DNA of 64,000 nucleotides from Diphasiastrum complanatum. Taxonomy: Eukaryota > Streptophyta > Lycopodiopsida > Lycopodiales > Lycopodiaceae. A program made the translations under genes and the position numbers. Below are positions 24,110-34,825 of this stretch, in pieces. The notes beneath the pieces were generated by a model that searched no databases, was not told where the DNA came from, and was given only the letters and a program-made list of their open reading frames with translations. The number at the start of each line of letters is the position of its first letter. Position 1 is the stretch's first letter. Where the stretch lies: NCBI GenBank assembly GCA_029204225.1, contig CM055110.1, positions 20,134,410 to 20,198,409 on the forward strand. Reading direction: 5' to 3'.

Positions 24110-24752
24110 AGATGGGTGAGTTTCCACTAGTATATATTCTCTCCCATGAGGAGAGAATATTCCTCTTAGGATCCCCATGCAACCTGGAATAGTAACTGAC
24201 CTCCTATTCTTGCGTTAAAGTAGTCAAATACCATGCAAGTGCTCCTATGTCCAATTAAAGGTCTAGGTCCTCATATCATTATTAATTACTTTGTCGAACA
24301 AGCCCGGAATGATGAGGCATAAATAATAACCACATACACTGGAATGATCGGCTATCCATGTCAGGAATTATTCCGAATCCCACGGACACAAACGTAACAT
24401 TCTTCTTCCCTTAAACCAGTTCTATCCTCATAACGAGTAACTAGGGAAGATCCATAATTGTATGCTTTTAACTCTTTCCAATGAATCATTATCCTCAATC
24501 TGACCAGCCAACCTAATCAAGCACTCAGAGATAGAACGATTTCTCAAAAAAAATACCACTCCATGTTGTACCCCAACATGGACGAGACGAAAATGTATCG
24601 TTCAAGTACAGATGAAATGTCGCAAGATTAAAATACCATTCCTTGGCATCCCCGAGTAATATCATAGGAAAAAGATGTAATTTTTTATTTTCAGAAGTAT
24701 CTACACACCGACCTTTTTAGTCTCTTGAGTTTGGAGAGACAGGTTTGTGACA
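24110..24752 (+). repeat. Putative LTR, right end defined by primer-binding site
   Basis: The right end is set by the primer-binding site starting at 24755. The body matches 58341-58860 in diverged form: CACTGGAATGATCGGCTATCC against TACTGGAGTACCGTGTATCC, then TTCTTCCCTTAAACCAGTTCTATCC, TCATTATCC and CAAGCACTCAGAGATA. The left boundary is not determined. This LTR belongs to a family with at least two members in the window. Confidence 0.55.
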
Positions 24753-24754
24753 AT

Positions 24755-24766
24755 TGGTATCAGAGC
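24755..24766 (+). other. Primer-binding site, initiator tRNA-Met type
   Basis: TGGTATCAGAGC is complementary to the 3' end of plant initiator tRNA-Met and marks where minus-strand DNA synthesis of an LTR retrotransposon begins. The LTR ends at the CA of TGTGACA, two bases earlier. Confidence 0.75.
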
Positions 24767-24894
<128 letters not shown>

Positions 24895-25220
24895 TGGAGA
24901 AAACATCAATTTTTTTTGGTTTTCTTGGGGGAAGTGAGGGAATTGATGCCCTACAGTAAATTGCTAATTCGAACGACAAATCTGAAGAAGAAAGATTCGA
25001 GAGACAACCTGCTACCGTAGTTCCTATAAACCAAGATGGTTCTTGACCTAGCAGAACAGACAAGAACAAAGGCATTGCTATCCCAAGAGGATCTCCTAGA
25101 AGGTCGACAAGACCACGAAGAGCGTCAGCAAGATATGTGCCAGGTAGCTCAGCTTCCACATCAACCCTTAAAATTTGTTCCCTATCTGCTCTCTTTAGTG
25201 CAACGCTAGTCCACGACGTG

Positions 25221-25262
25221 CACACACACACACACACACAATCTCTCTCTCTCTCTCTCTCT
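25221..25262. repeat. (CA)n(TC)n compound microsatellite
   Basis: Twenty bases of CA repeat, then about 21 bases of TC repeat. Confidence 0.95.
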
Positions 25263-27332
25263 TGTTAGAGAGATCCTTTTCATGAAATCCATGTTTAACG
25301 TATGAGCCACCTTATTAAAAAAATTTAATACAAGTTGTTTTGTTTTTTTTTTTAATAATAGTACATCTAATGTGTCATTGTCAATCACTTCATTTCACTT
25401 TCATGCAATTTATCTTTCCTTTAGTTATGTTTTCTCCAATCAAATGGTAGATGCTATGCCATTGCTTTTGTGAACATTATCCACATTTTTTTTTCTCTTC
25501 AATGTTTGCACTTGTATATTTGTGGGTGGGTTTGTAATGACAATGGCTAACTTATCTTTGATTCTCTTCAATGTTGGCAATTATATACTTGTGTGTTTAT
25601 AATGACAATTCCTAGCTTGATATGAAGCTTTGTAGATTTATCATCATTAATAAATGTGTGTTGAATATGCATTTGTTCCAAAATCCATGAGATTTAAATG
25701 ACATTAGAGAAAAGCAAGTTTCATGTATGCTAAATGTAGTTTTTTCGTTACTGCGTAAGCACCAAATTCATTAACGAATATACTAAAAACATCTTGTTAG
25801 CATTCTTGTAACGTTGACACCAAATGCAAATCAATTATCTATTCAATAAAAGACATTATATAATTCATCATCAATGCTTATCAACGATATGGTGTGCCAA
25901 TTGGGTACTTCTATTTCTTATAAGTTTAGTGTTCTTACATTTGGTTAATATTAGTTTCTACACAAACTTTAAATGTGCCATCAACTTCACATGTCAAGAG
26001 AGCCACGTATACAATTAGATATAACATACTAAAGTAATTGTTTTGGTTCTTCAAGTTGCTCACCACTAAATTTGTTATTATTTTTATGTGGATATACGAA
26101 TATTCATGACCATCTCCCCATGGGATTGAGCCAATAAAGGAATTACAAGATTCAAATAGGACATACACATAGGACAACAAAAATCATTGACATATGAAAA
26201 AAATTGTGTGTTTGATCCAAAGCAAACTTTGTCAATGATTTGCCAAAAGAAAAAGAGAGAGAAAGTTTTTCTTGTCTTCATTAGTGACTCCAACTATAAA
26301 ATCCTTATTATACATCTTTGGCATATGAATGCTATGCTTCAAATTTCTATGAAAGAGTAATTGCTTCACAAGTGGTGGGCGAGAGGCATTGTTTGCTATA
26401 GTTGTACTGATGCTTAACAACATGGATTTGTGTCATGTGCCAACCTTAGCATTGAAACATCTAATCCATTCATAAACATCAAATTACAATAGAAATACAA
26501 AAAATAAAAAAAATACTCAAGAAATCAAGAAGATAGATAACGATAGCAAAACTTCACGAAAATAGGCAAAATAAGAGTCCATTATTCACCATTATTAATC
26601 ATTCATAAGATGAGGCCTGAAACTAGAGCATGATCAAAGCTCTCATGTGATTGTAAACACATGAACCACAAACTCTATCAAGAAAGCTCTCAAAGAGAAG
26701 CTTCAAGATAACCAAAAGTTCAAAAATCATAAAAGTAAAATAGCCTCCAAATTAGCACGACCTCTCTTAGTGCCTCTAATTAACATTTGGGCCTTATTGC
26801 CTTAATTTGGGCCTTACAACCATTACAATTCCCACTAATACAAATATGGCATGGTTGTTTAAGCCTCTTTATTAACAATTTTAATGACTAGTTTTAGTTT
26901 GATTTAGCTCCATGACTATATTTGGCAACTCATTAGTAAGCTGATGGACTAATTACATACAACACACAAGACAATTTGAATTATGTTCAAAAGTATCAAG
27001 CTTTTAGGCAAATCTTGCAATTGATATGAGCGAATTGAATATAAGTCATCAATGAGAGAGATTAACATTCTAATGAAGTTAACAAGAAGTGGCAATCATC
27101 CATCCATTTGATAGCAAACATGAATGTATCATTTCTCATTGCTTGTTATCATGTGTGCATGTATTTTATTACTTAGATCACCTATTGTGCCATTTTAGAA
27201 CAATTTACATGGCCTTTTGTGACTATTCAAAAAAATGTTACTTTGTATCAAAACTTGTAATGTGCCATTTTCATGTGGCTTGGCATTTTGTGTGTATATT
27301 TTTTGCGAGTTTTTTGCTTGCCATGATTTACC
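25263..27332. other. Anonymous AT-rich interval
   Basis: No coding homology or terminal repeats were recognised. Open frames such as 25824-26018, 25935-26180 (-) and 27089-27436 are low-complexity or hydrophobic by chance and carry no motif. Confidence 0.4.
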
Positions 27333-27363
27333 AAAAAGATAGCACACTGTGTGCTATCTTTTT
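27333..27363. repeat. Near-perfect palindrome GATAGCACAC/GTGTGCTATC
   Basis: Two 15-base arms (AAAAAGATAGCACAC and its complement) flank a single T. The same core recurs at 27479-27497 and, altered, at about 28000-28018 and 28055-28075, which suggests tips of small inverted-repeat transposons. Confidence 0.8.
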
Positions 27364-27469
27364 TATGCCACTAGTTGAATGTTTATCATCTAGAATTGTG
27401 GTTTGGTACATAGTTAAAAATCCCACAATGGAATAACATAGTAAGAAATAATTAAATTAAATTATTTTT

Positions 27470-27656
27470 TAGCGTCCAAAGATAGCACACCGGTGTGCCA
27501 AGGGATTTCGCTCGAATTTTTTTTTTTCGACAGAATGAATAGTAGTGACATTGAATCTAGTCACAAAAATGGTAGGATTTTCATTATGGAGGGAAACCAA
27601 AGTTAAAGTTAGGTTTGGACCTATTATGAAAGGATGTAACTCGTGGGAAGAAAAGA

Positions 27657-27730
<74 letters not shown>

Positions 27731-28080
27731 ATTTCATGCTTATACATGGTTCTTTGAGTTCATCTATCCATTGGTGCACTATATTGGTGATATCTTGCAA
27801 TCTTGTGTGTAGAATGCTAATTTTATACTATTTTCGAATCCACATGTGTGAAATATAGTAGGATATTGTTTTTGTACGGACAACAACTTCATCATATCTT
27901 ATGTTTGATGTTTGATCAGGTTCTTAGTGAGTTTGTATTTTCTTTATTTAAGTAGATGTTGATTGAGACTACAAAATCATTTTTCTTGTTTCATTTAGCA
28001 CGTCGGCATGCTATCTTTGAAGGTTGCAAATTTTTATTTTCTAGCTAATTTACTTAGCAGACCGACGTTGCTATGTTTGG
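27470..28080. mobile_element. Candidate small inverted-tip element(s)
   Basis: A left tip (CCAAAGATAGCACACCGG then TGTGCC, 27476-27499) and right tips in the opposite sense (GCACGTCGGCATGCTATC then TTTGAAGGTTGC near 28000-28030, and GCAGACCGACGTTGCTATG then TTTGGAAGTTGC near 28058-28085) form inverted repeats about 0.55 kb apart. The interior has a CT microsatellite and no gene. I could not define target duplications, so boundaries and superfamily are open. Confidence 0.4.
27661..27727. repeat. (CT)n microsatellite
   Basis: A 67-base CT run inside the candidate inverted-tip element. Confidence 0.97.
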
Positions 28081-28186
28081 AAGTTGCAAAAAATATTTTA
28101 AAATAATATTTTTACTAAAAATTTGATTCTCAAATGTGTCAAAATACCTTTTCTATTTTATGATTGCAACCTGATAAACCTAAAAT

Positions 28187-28984
28187 CATAGTTACACTAC
28201 GATTCAAAATCGCAGTCCGAATCACAATTCGGAATTTTCCCAGAATCGTTTTTTTTTTGTTTGGGCAATATGGGTATCAAATGAAAACTCTAATTAAGAG
28301 CATTATTACTGTGTAATTTGTCGAATATTTCATGTACAGGATGGTCCAATTCATGTGCATTAATCCATGTTGGGTTTTGTCAAAGATATAAATTCAAAAC
28401 TAACCTCTAGCTTGTTTGTTACGATCACAGATGGTTCCAGTGGGACACAAACAAAAAACTCTAGAGCAATTGTACCTCGCTTTTTGCTTCGGGGGGTGCT
28501 GCCGATCCCACCGCTAGGGGGGGCCTAGATGGTCGCCCCCCCCTGGACCCCCTCGACGACAGTAGCAGGAGGGGCGCTGCCCCACCTACACCCCCCAAGA
28601 TAAAAATGGGGGTCCAAATGCGCGCCAATAAGAGCCCAATATTTATGCCCTGGGCCCCCAACTATATGCACATTGCAGTCACATCTCCAGTGAAATGATT
28701 GCAAAAGTGATCAGCATCCATAGAGTTGATAGCCCAAACTGTAGCATTAACATTTACTAAGAACCAAAGCAGATAACAACCAAATACCTATTGAAAATAA
28801 AATCTATTTGTGCCCTATCTACTGCACTTTTGGGAGGCAAAAAATGCTACTCCCCTAAAAGAATTTCAGCCATAAGCTATTTTTCCCAAAAATATATATA
28901 TATATTCTTTTTTTCACGATCTTGGGTTCCGAATCGCGATTCACGAATTGCGAACCCAGCGAATCGCGATTCGCTACAACTATG
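28187..28984. mobile_element. Non-autonomous hAT-like element A (798 bp)
   Basis: The left end is CATAGTTACACTACGATTC and the right end, read inverted, is CATAGTTGTAGCGAATCGCG. The flanks are CCTAAAAT (28179-28186) and CCTAGAAT (28985-28992), an 8-bp target duplication with one mismatch, as expected for hAT elements. Both tips consist of repeated GAATC/GATTC words, including GAATCGCGATTC. There is no transposase. A GC-rich stretch at about 28480-28660 may be a nested insertion. The first 200 bp match, inverted, the end of the element at 34.6-34.8 kb. Confidence 0.75.
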
Positions 28985-28992
28985 CCTAGAAT

Positions 28993-30920
28993 GTATTCAC
29001 AAAAATATGATTTAATACCTTAAAAGTCAATATTGTTGATGACAGTGATGGTTTGATACTTGAATTGCCACATAGAGTACACCATTTGGTACTCCCATTA
29101 TCACATAGACTATATAATTTCTTTTACATGAGAAAGTTGAATGATTTCCATGATACAGTGGCTCAAACTATGGTGTCCAAGCCTTTTCTGGTATTGGGAA
29201 AATGAAAAGCCAATTTTAATACATGGCAAAAAAGAAAAGAAAAAAAGTAAATGGACACGATATCATAGGAGGAAGATGTGCTAGAAATTCTATAAAGAGA
29301 CATTGAGGTAATTATTTTTAGTAAAGAATGAGACAAACAATGTCACTTCCAAAGTTGTCTCACATTGAAATCCATTGAAATTTTTGCATCTAGTTAGCAT
29401 CTTCTTGTAGTTAGAGACAAAATGCAGTTCAAATTACATGGCATGTCATTTGCTACTTTTATATTCTTGAGTGGTAAGTATAAGATTAAAGCATTGATTT
29501 ATTGATCATAAAGGTTGGTAAAATGTTTTTGGGTATGTGGTTTCAAGACTCGCAATAGCTTTGCATTTTCCTATGCATCATCTAGTGGATGTCTCATAGT
29601 AACATTGTTGATCAATGGTTCAAGTTGAGTTGCATCATCACTTGTGAAGAAAAGCGACCTCACATCATGTAAACAAGATGCACTGCAAAAATGATCCAAA
29701 ACAAACGTTTATGACCATAGACTATGGTAAGGCATATACAAGCTCACATGCTCATTCTAAATTGCAATGAGAAAATGCATTTCAAATCATCTCAGATCCC
29801 TTTGGACTAGTGTATAACCTGGATCGACAAACTTCAAGTATTTCTTCTACTAGAAGATTGTTTCCATATTTTTTAAGAAATATAAGCTTTCGTAAAAGAA
29901 AATGGTCCCTTGAACAAGTTGCTTATAACAATTTCAAGCAACAATGAAACCTCAATATTGCCAAAAAAATTAAAATGATTGCAGATCTAATCAATCTATG
30001 GACAACAAGAACTCTTGAAGCATAAATTTATTGTTTACAAACAAAAGACATATACGCATGCAATCATTATGATTTTTATATAATCATGAACAAAATTTCT
30101 CACTAGAGCTTTTACAAATTGCTACTCACTACCAATGATAAAAAAAAGCGAGCTCAAAGTTCTACAATCGACTCCCAATCTCTTCCTTTTGCTCCTCATT
30201 GCCTAAAACTTGTGGAGAATAATGGAAATACCTATATAAATCTTCAATGGATTTTTACCCGACTAGAATTATTGCTTTTTGCCAAGAATAGACAATTTAT
30301 ATTGATAGTGTTGATTTTCGAAATGTACATCCTTCTAACAATCACATAAGTGAAGGGTTTCAATGATCAATTACATTGCAAAAATATGAACACATAAGAT
30401 CGTAACAAAAAATCACACAAAACTATGTCTCTATTAGTTGCTCTACATCACAACACTATAACAACAAAGTTATCCACAATAGAATGAGAGAGATTAGAGG
30501 GAGAGAAAGAAAAAAGTCGTTGGTGTCTCTTCATATTCGATCCTCAACACTCAAGTCGTTTCTCATGTGTAAATAAACAATTTTATTAAGGTAAACCTCA
30601 AAACGCCTACTACTAACTTTATTGTTCAAGGTGCAGCTATGAGTACACATAATAACAACATGTGACTCTGTCCAGTTGGCATTATATATTTATTATTCCA
30701 ACACCCCTTCTTAATTACAGCTTTGTTAGAGCTTTGACATCATTTTACAAAATAACCAAGTAGACTTTCTCTAGGAACCTTTTGTACAAAGCATTTAAAG
30801 TTTTGATCCTTTGAATCATGCTATCTTGATGTTTTATGAATTGTCTTGCTAAGTGTAGATGCTCTTGTCCAACATTGCCAAGATTTTTTATGTTGAATAT
30901 AATTATTTAGGCCCTGGACA
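28993..30920. other. Anonymous AT-rich interval
   Basis: No recognisable gene, RNA or terminal repeat between element A and the hAT transposase fossil. The short frame 30119-30349 has no motif. Confidence 0.4.
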
Positions 30921-30939
30921 GAATGCATTTCCACATGCC

Positions 30940-33900
30940 CGCAGAGACTCCTGTGACCTCCGTTTTGCATGTCTACGTCCGTAGCACAAATTTCAATTTT
31001 CTTGCCCTAATTCCATGTTTTTTAGGGTTTAGGGTTAGAGCATCGTGCAAGCATCCGCCAAAAGCCTGGTTTCATGGCTCGGGAGTCCGTAGATGGAGAT
31101 GCTTGCATTGTGGTGGTCTCTTCACAGGATCACTTACCAGGGTTAGGGCTCACTTACTGAGGGTACGAGGGCCGGGTGGGCGGGCATTGGGCATATCTGA
31201 TTGCCCTAGGATTTCCGATGAGGAGAGAGAGAGGTTGTCTATTATGTACGGGCACGGTGCTGCATCACAGGTTTCTGGACAGGGACAGGGACAGAGACAG
31301 TGACAGGGACAGAGACAAGGATAGAGATAGGGACAGGGGGCGGGAGCAACTCCAGGTTCACAGGCAGGGGTCACAGGTATGCAGGCACGGCCTACTATGG
31401 GTGCAGAGCCTAGTACAGCACGTTCTGGATAGGGTTTAGGTGCAGTGCATGGTCCAGGCGGGGCCACTCCAGTTCCACCCGCAGCAGCAGGGCTTACTTC
31501 AGAGGGGAGAGCGTCACATGAGCAAGTTGGATCAGCAGCAGCGGGTCCTTCTCGTCCCTCCTCTTCTTCGACGAAAGATGCAGCACATGGTTCGACAGGT
31601 CCTCCCAGAGAGAGTGATACACCCACAGATCAACCATCCAGTTCGTGTGTTAGACCACGAGCGCCATGTGCACAGCAGAGAGAGGTTAGGCCCAGACAGC
31701 AGACCCTTGATCGATGCGGGTGGCAGAGAGAGCAGCATGCCTGGTGCACTCGACTTGTTGGCCAGTTCTTTTACGAGTGCGGCATTTCCTTTGTTGTTGC
31801 TGACACTTGGGTGTTCAAAGAGTTTTGCGCACAAATGGCAGCCGTGGATGCTATATGGACGCCTCCCAGAGGAGAGGCATTGCGAGGCAGGATGCTTCGT
31901 TAGGAGGAGGAGACCATTACGCGGGAGCTGAGTTCCATTTGCTCATCTTGGCAGATGTAAGTACTTTGTTTCCATAAACCCATTGCATGCGTTTAGGGTT
32001 GACTCGTGGCGCAATTTTTGCATTTGGCTAATGGGTGTTTTGTGGTAGGTATGGATGCACGATATTGAGTGATGGATGTACCGACATTCGTCGGCGATCC
32101 GTCATCAATGTCTTGGTTTCTTGCCCGCTTGGCACAATATTCCTACATGGCGTGGATGCCACTCGAGGTGGTGACGCCATTACAACCGATTTCATATGGG
32201 AGGTTGTTAGAGATGTTATTGCTGACATTGGGGTGGAGCATGTGGTTCAGGTTGTCACGGACAACGCTTCGAACTGCAAGCAGATGGGAGAGATTATGAC
32301 GAGAGAGCACCCCAGCATTGTGTGGACACCATGTGATGTACATTGCATAGACTTGCTCATCCATGACCTGTGTGCACTTCCATGGATCAGAGAGGTATTG
32401 GTTTCTCCATTTGCTATGCTATCTTGATTGACACCTGCTCCATGCTGCTAAACACATCTCAACTACTGTCTAAATTTTTTACTGGATGTCTGTGTTGCAG
32501 GTCACTTCTACGACCATGCGCCTGGTCAGTTTTGTTACCAGGAAGAGGCGTGTGCTGGCCCTATTCCGCACCTTCTCGCACCTAAACCTGAAGAAGCTAG
32601 CACCCACACGCTTTGCCTTTTACTTTTTGGTGCTAGAGCGATTAGTAGTAGTGAAGGACGCATTGCGGCGGATGGTTTCCAGCGAGTCCTTCCAAGAGTT
32701 CATGGATGTCCCACATGCGGCGTTTTTCCGGTCCACTGTGTTCGGTGAGCAGTTCTAGACAGATGTTGAGGAGATTACTGGGGTCCTACCCATTTTAGAG
32801 TGCTGCGCCTGGTAGACCGTGAGAGGTGCACTCTCGGCCCCATCTACGAGTTCATGGACCGCATCGGCGAGGGGATTCAGACGTCAGCCTTGATCGAGCA
32901 CAGGTATGACTCTTCAGTGTCTAGTTTGTTGTTTCTCACTCAAGTCTGATTCGTTTCTTTTATGCTATGGCAGCTATGGTTACATGATTGTTGTAATTTG
33001 CCTGCTGCAGGAGGCGCGAGAACTCACGTATCTGGGAGGCCAGATGGGACTACTTCCACCAACCCATCCACGCGGCCTGGACCAGGTACGTGTGATAAAT
33101 TGCTTGGTATGCTAAGTACTGCAGTAGTGACTATAGTGTGCTCATTGCTAGTGTGTGAATTCAAGAGGACTTACAGGAGCCATGTTTTTTCTTCTGCCAA
33201 TAGGTTCGATGCTCACTAACATTGCATACCAGCTGCTGATCTTTGAGCGCCAGAGTCGGCGAAGGGAGGATATGTTGAGGCCTGTTTCATGGTGGGGCTA
33301 CCACGGGCGCGGCATAGGTGACCTGCGACAACTGGCCGAGAGAGTCCTTGCACAGGACTGTTCAGCAGGAGCTTGCGAGTGAAATTGGAGCACCTGGGCC
33401 TTGTATCACACGCAGAAGAGGAACAGGTTGTCCATCGAGCAGTGTAGGCGGTTGGTGTTTGTGAACACCAACGGCCGTATGTTGAGGCGCACACGAGGAG
33501 GGGGACAGATGCTCGAGGTGAGTCACATCATCACCCTCTGTTTCTTGCTATGCTTTGACGAACTGAATTACTTTCGAATTATGCAATAAATTGCTGACAA
33601 CAATGTATTGTTTTTGGTTGTAGGTGAACCCTGACACTTGCTTGGTGGATTAGGCAACTGCTGCTCCCCCCACGCAGGAGGAGATGGATGATGAGATCTA
33701 TAGAGAGTTATATAGATAGGCGCAGGTTGACGCACGGGCTCTACGGCGTTCGAGGAGGGCAGACAGGCAGAGGGCTAGGGCTGAGGAGGGGGATGATGAG
33801 GTCTTGGAGGGTGGAGAGGAGCTTGGGGCTGACTATCAGGAGGAGGAGGAGTGGGTTGAGGGGGATACGGAGGAGGATGAGGAGATGGGGGCGGAGGCAC

Positions 33901-34360
33901 AGGGGGATGACCTGGCTGACTTGCTGGTGGACCTTGATGCGGAGATAGAGGAGGAGCCAGCCATTCCTACACGTAGGCCTAGGGGGAGACCTAGAGTTTC
34001 TGGGAGGGGGGGGGCTGAGTTCGCTTTTCGTAGACAGGAGTGGAGCATCACAAGCAGCCATCGGCCAGGCATCATCACAGTGGGTAGGGCCATCCCAGGG
34101 TGTTGGATCACAGCGTAGACACAAGGGTGGGGGCAGACAGAGGGGGGCCAGAGGAGGGGAGAGTGGCAGAGGCAGAGGTAGAGGCAGGGGGAGGATCCAA
34201 AGCCAGAGCACGCAGCAGAGAGCCAGAGCACGCGGCAGAGCCAGGGCCACACCACTGCATATGGCTCCCTCCAGTTGTGATTCATCTACAGACCCTTGGG
34301 ATCTGCAGTCAGGCACAGATTCAGATGATGGTTCCTACCATGACTCTGACGAGCCTTAGT
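30940..34360 (+). pseudogene. hAT transposase fossil, multi-exon (BED, DUF659-like, hAT C-terminal)
   Basis: Homology runs through several open blocks separated by GT-AG intron-like gaps. The BED zinc finger is at 31040-31200 (WRCLHCGGLFTGSLTRVRAHLL). The DUF659-like part starts at 31730 (CTRLVGQFFYECGISF). A second block at 32050-32392 has GCTILSDGCTDIRRRSVINV, VVTDNASNCKQMG and DVHCIDLLIHDL. The third, at 32502-32760, has LAPTRFAFYFLVLERLV. The C-terminal dimerisation region at 33270-33520 has WWGYHGRGIGDLRQLAERVL, CSAGACE, then NWSTWALYHTQKRNRLSIEQ and RRLVFVNTNGR. An acidic tail follows at 33780-33990. Stops (for example after RGRMLR at 31901 and QF at 32757) and a frameshift near 33380 kill it. 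hAT transposases excise and insert DNA at 8-bp targets. This may be the parent of element A. Confidence 0.85.
31277..31337. repeat. Short GGACAG hexamer-like repeat inside the hAT fossil
   Basis: About ten degenerate GGACAG/AGACAG units lie just after the BED finger exon. They encode a Gly-Gln/Arg-Asp low-complexity linker. Probably a microsatellite expansion within the linker between BED and catalytic regions. Confidence 0.8.
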
Positions 34361-34477
34361 TGTGTAGTTTTCATTATGTTCATGGAACATCATTGTACCC
34401 CATTTTGGTGCCATGTGGCCCGATATTATATATTACGATGATCCTTTTCACAGCAGTGTAACAATTCAGTACTGTTC

Positions 34478-34480
<3 letters not shown>

Positions 34481-34571
<91 letters not shown>
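34481..34571. repeat. (GT)n(GA)n compound microsatellite
   Basis: A 57-base GT run joins directly to a 34-base GA run. It lies between the hAT transposase fossil and tip B. Confidence 0.97.
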
Positions 34572-34574
<3 letters not shown>

Positions 34575-34589
34575 GGAGAATTTTGGGGC

Positions 34590-34817
34590 ATCGTGTTTTT
34601 ATTAATGCACTTGGGAGTTAATGCACCTAAACTAGACCACCTTGCACCCGAAACATTTGGCAAAATACACAGTAATTATGCTCTTAATTAGAGCTTTCAA
34701 CCTGATACCCATATTGCCCCAAAAAAAACCACAAAAATAAAAGAAAATTAAAAAAAACGTTTCTGAAAAAAAATTTCATATTTTCGAAACGCGTTTCAGA
34801 AACGCAGTGCAACTATG
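34590..34817. mobile_element. hAT-like terminal segment B, related to element A
   Basis: Read on the minus strand this starts CATAGTTGCACTGCGTTTC. It then follows element A closely: both have GGGCAATATGGGTATCA, AGCTCTAATTAAGAGCAT or its A variant, then TTACTGTGTA and GTGCATTAA. At the tip, the GAATC/GATTC words of A are replaced by GAAAC/GTTTC at matching positions. It sits about 230 bp after the hAT transposase fossil, so it may be that element's 3' end. The opposite tip was not found. Confidence 0.6.
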
Positions 34818-34825
34818 ATCCATAG

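Noticed and set aside
31150-31939. Overlapping ORFs on both strands at 31150-31939
   Set aside because: Shadows of the hAT transposase exons and their GGACAG repeat.
33741-34316. A 191-codon minus-strand frame opposite the hAT acidic tail
   Set aside because: It is the complement of the Glu/Asp/Gly-rich C-terminal coding sequence, with low-complexity Leu/Pro content.
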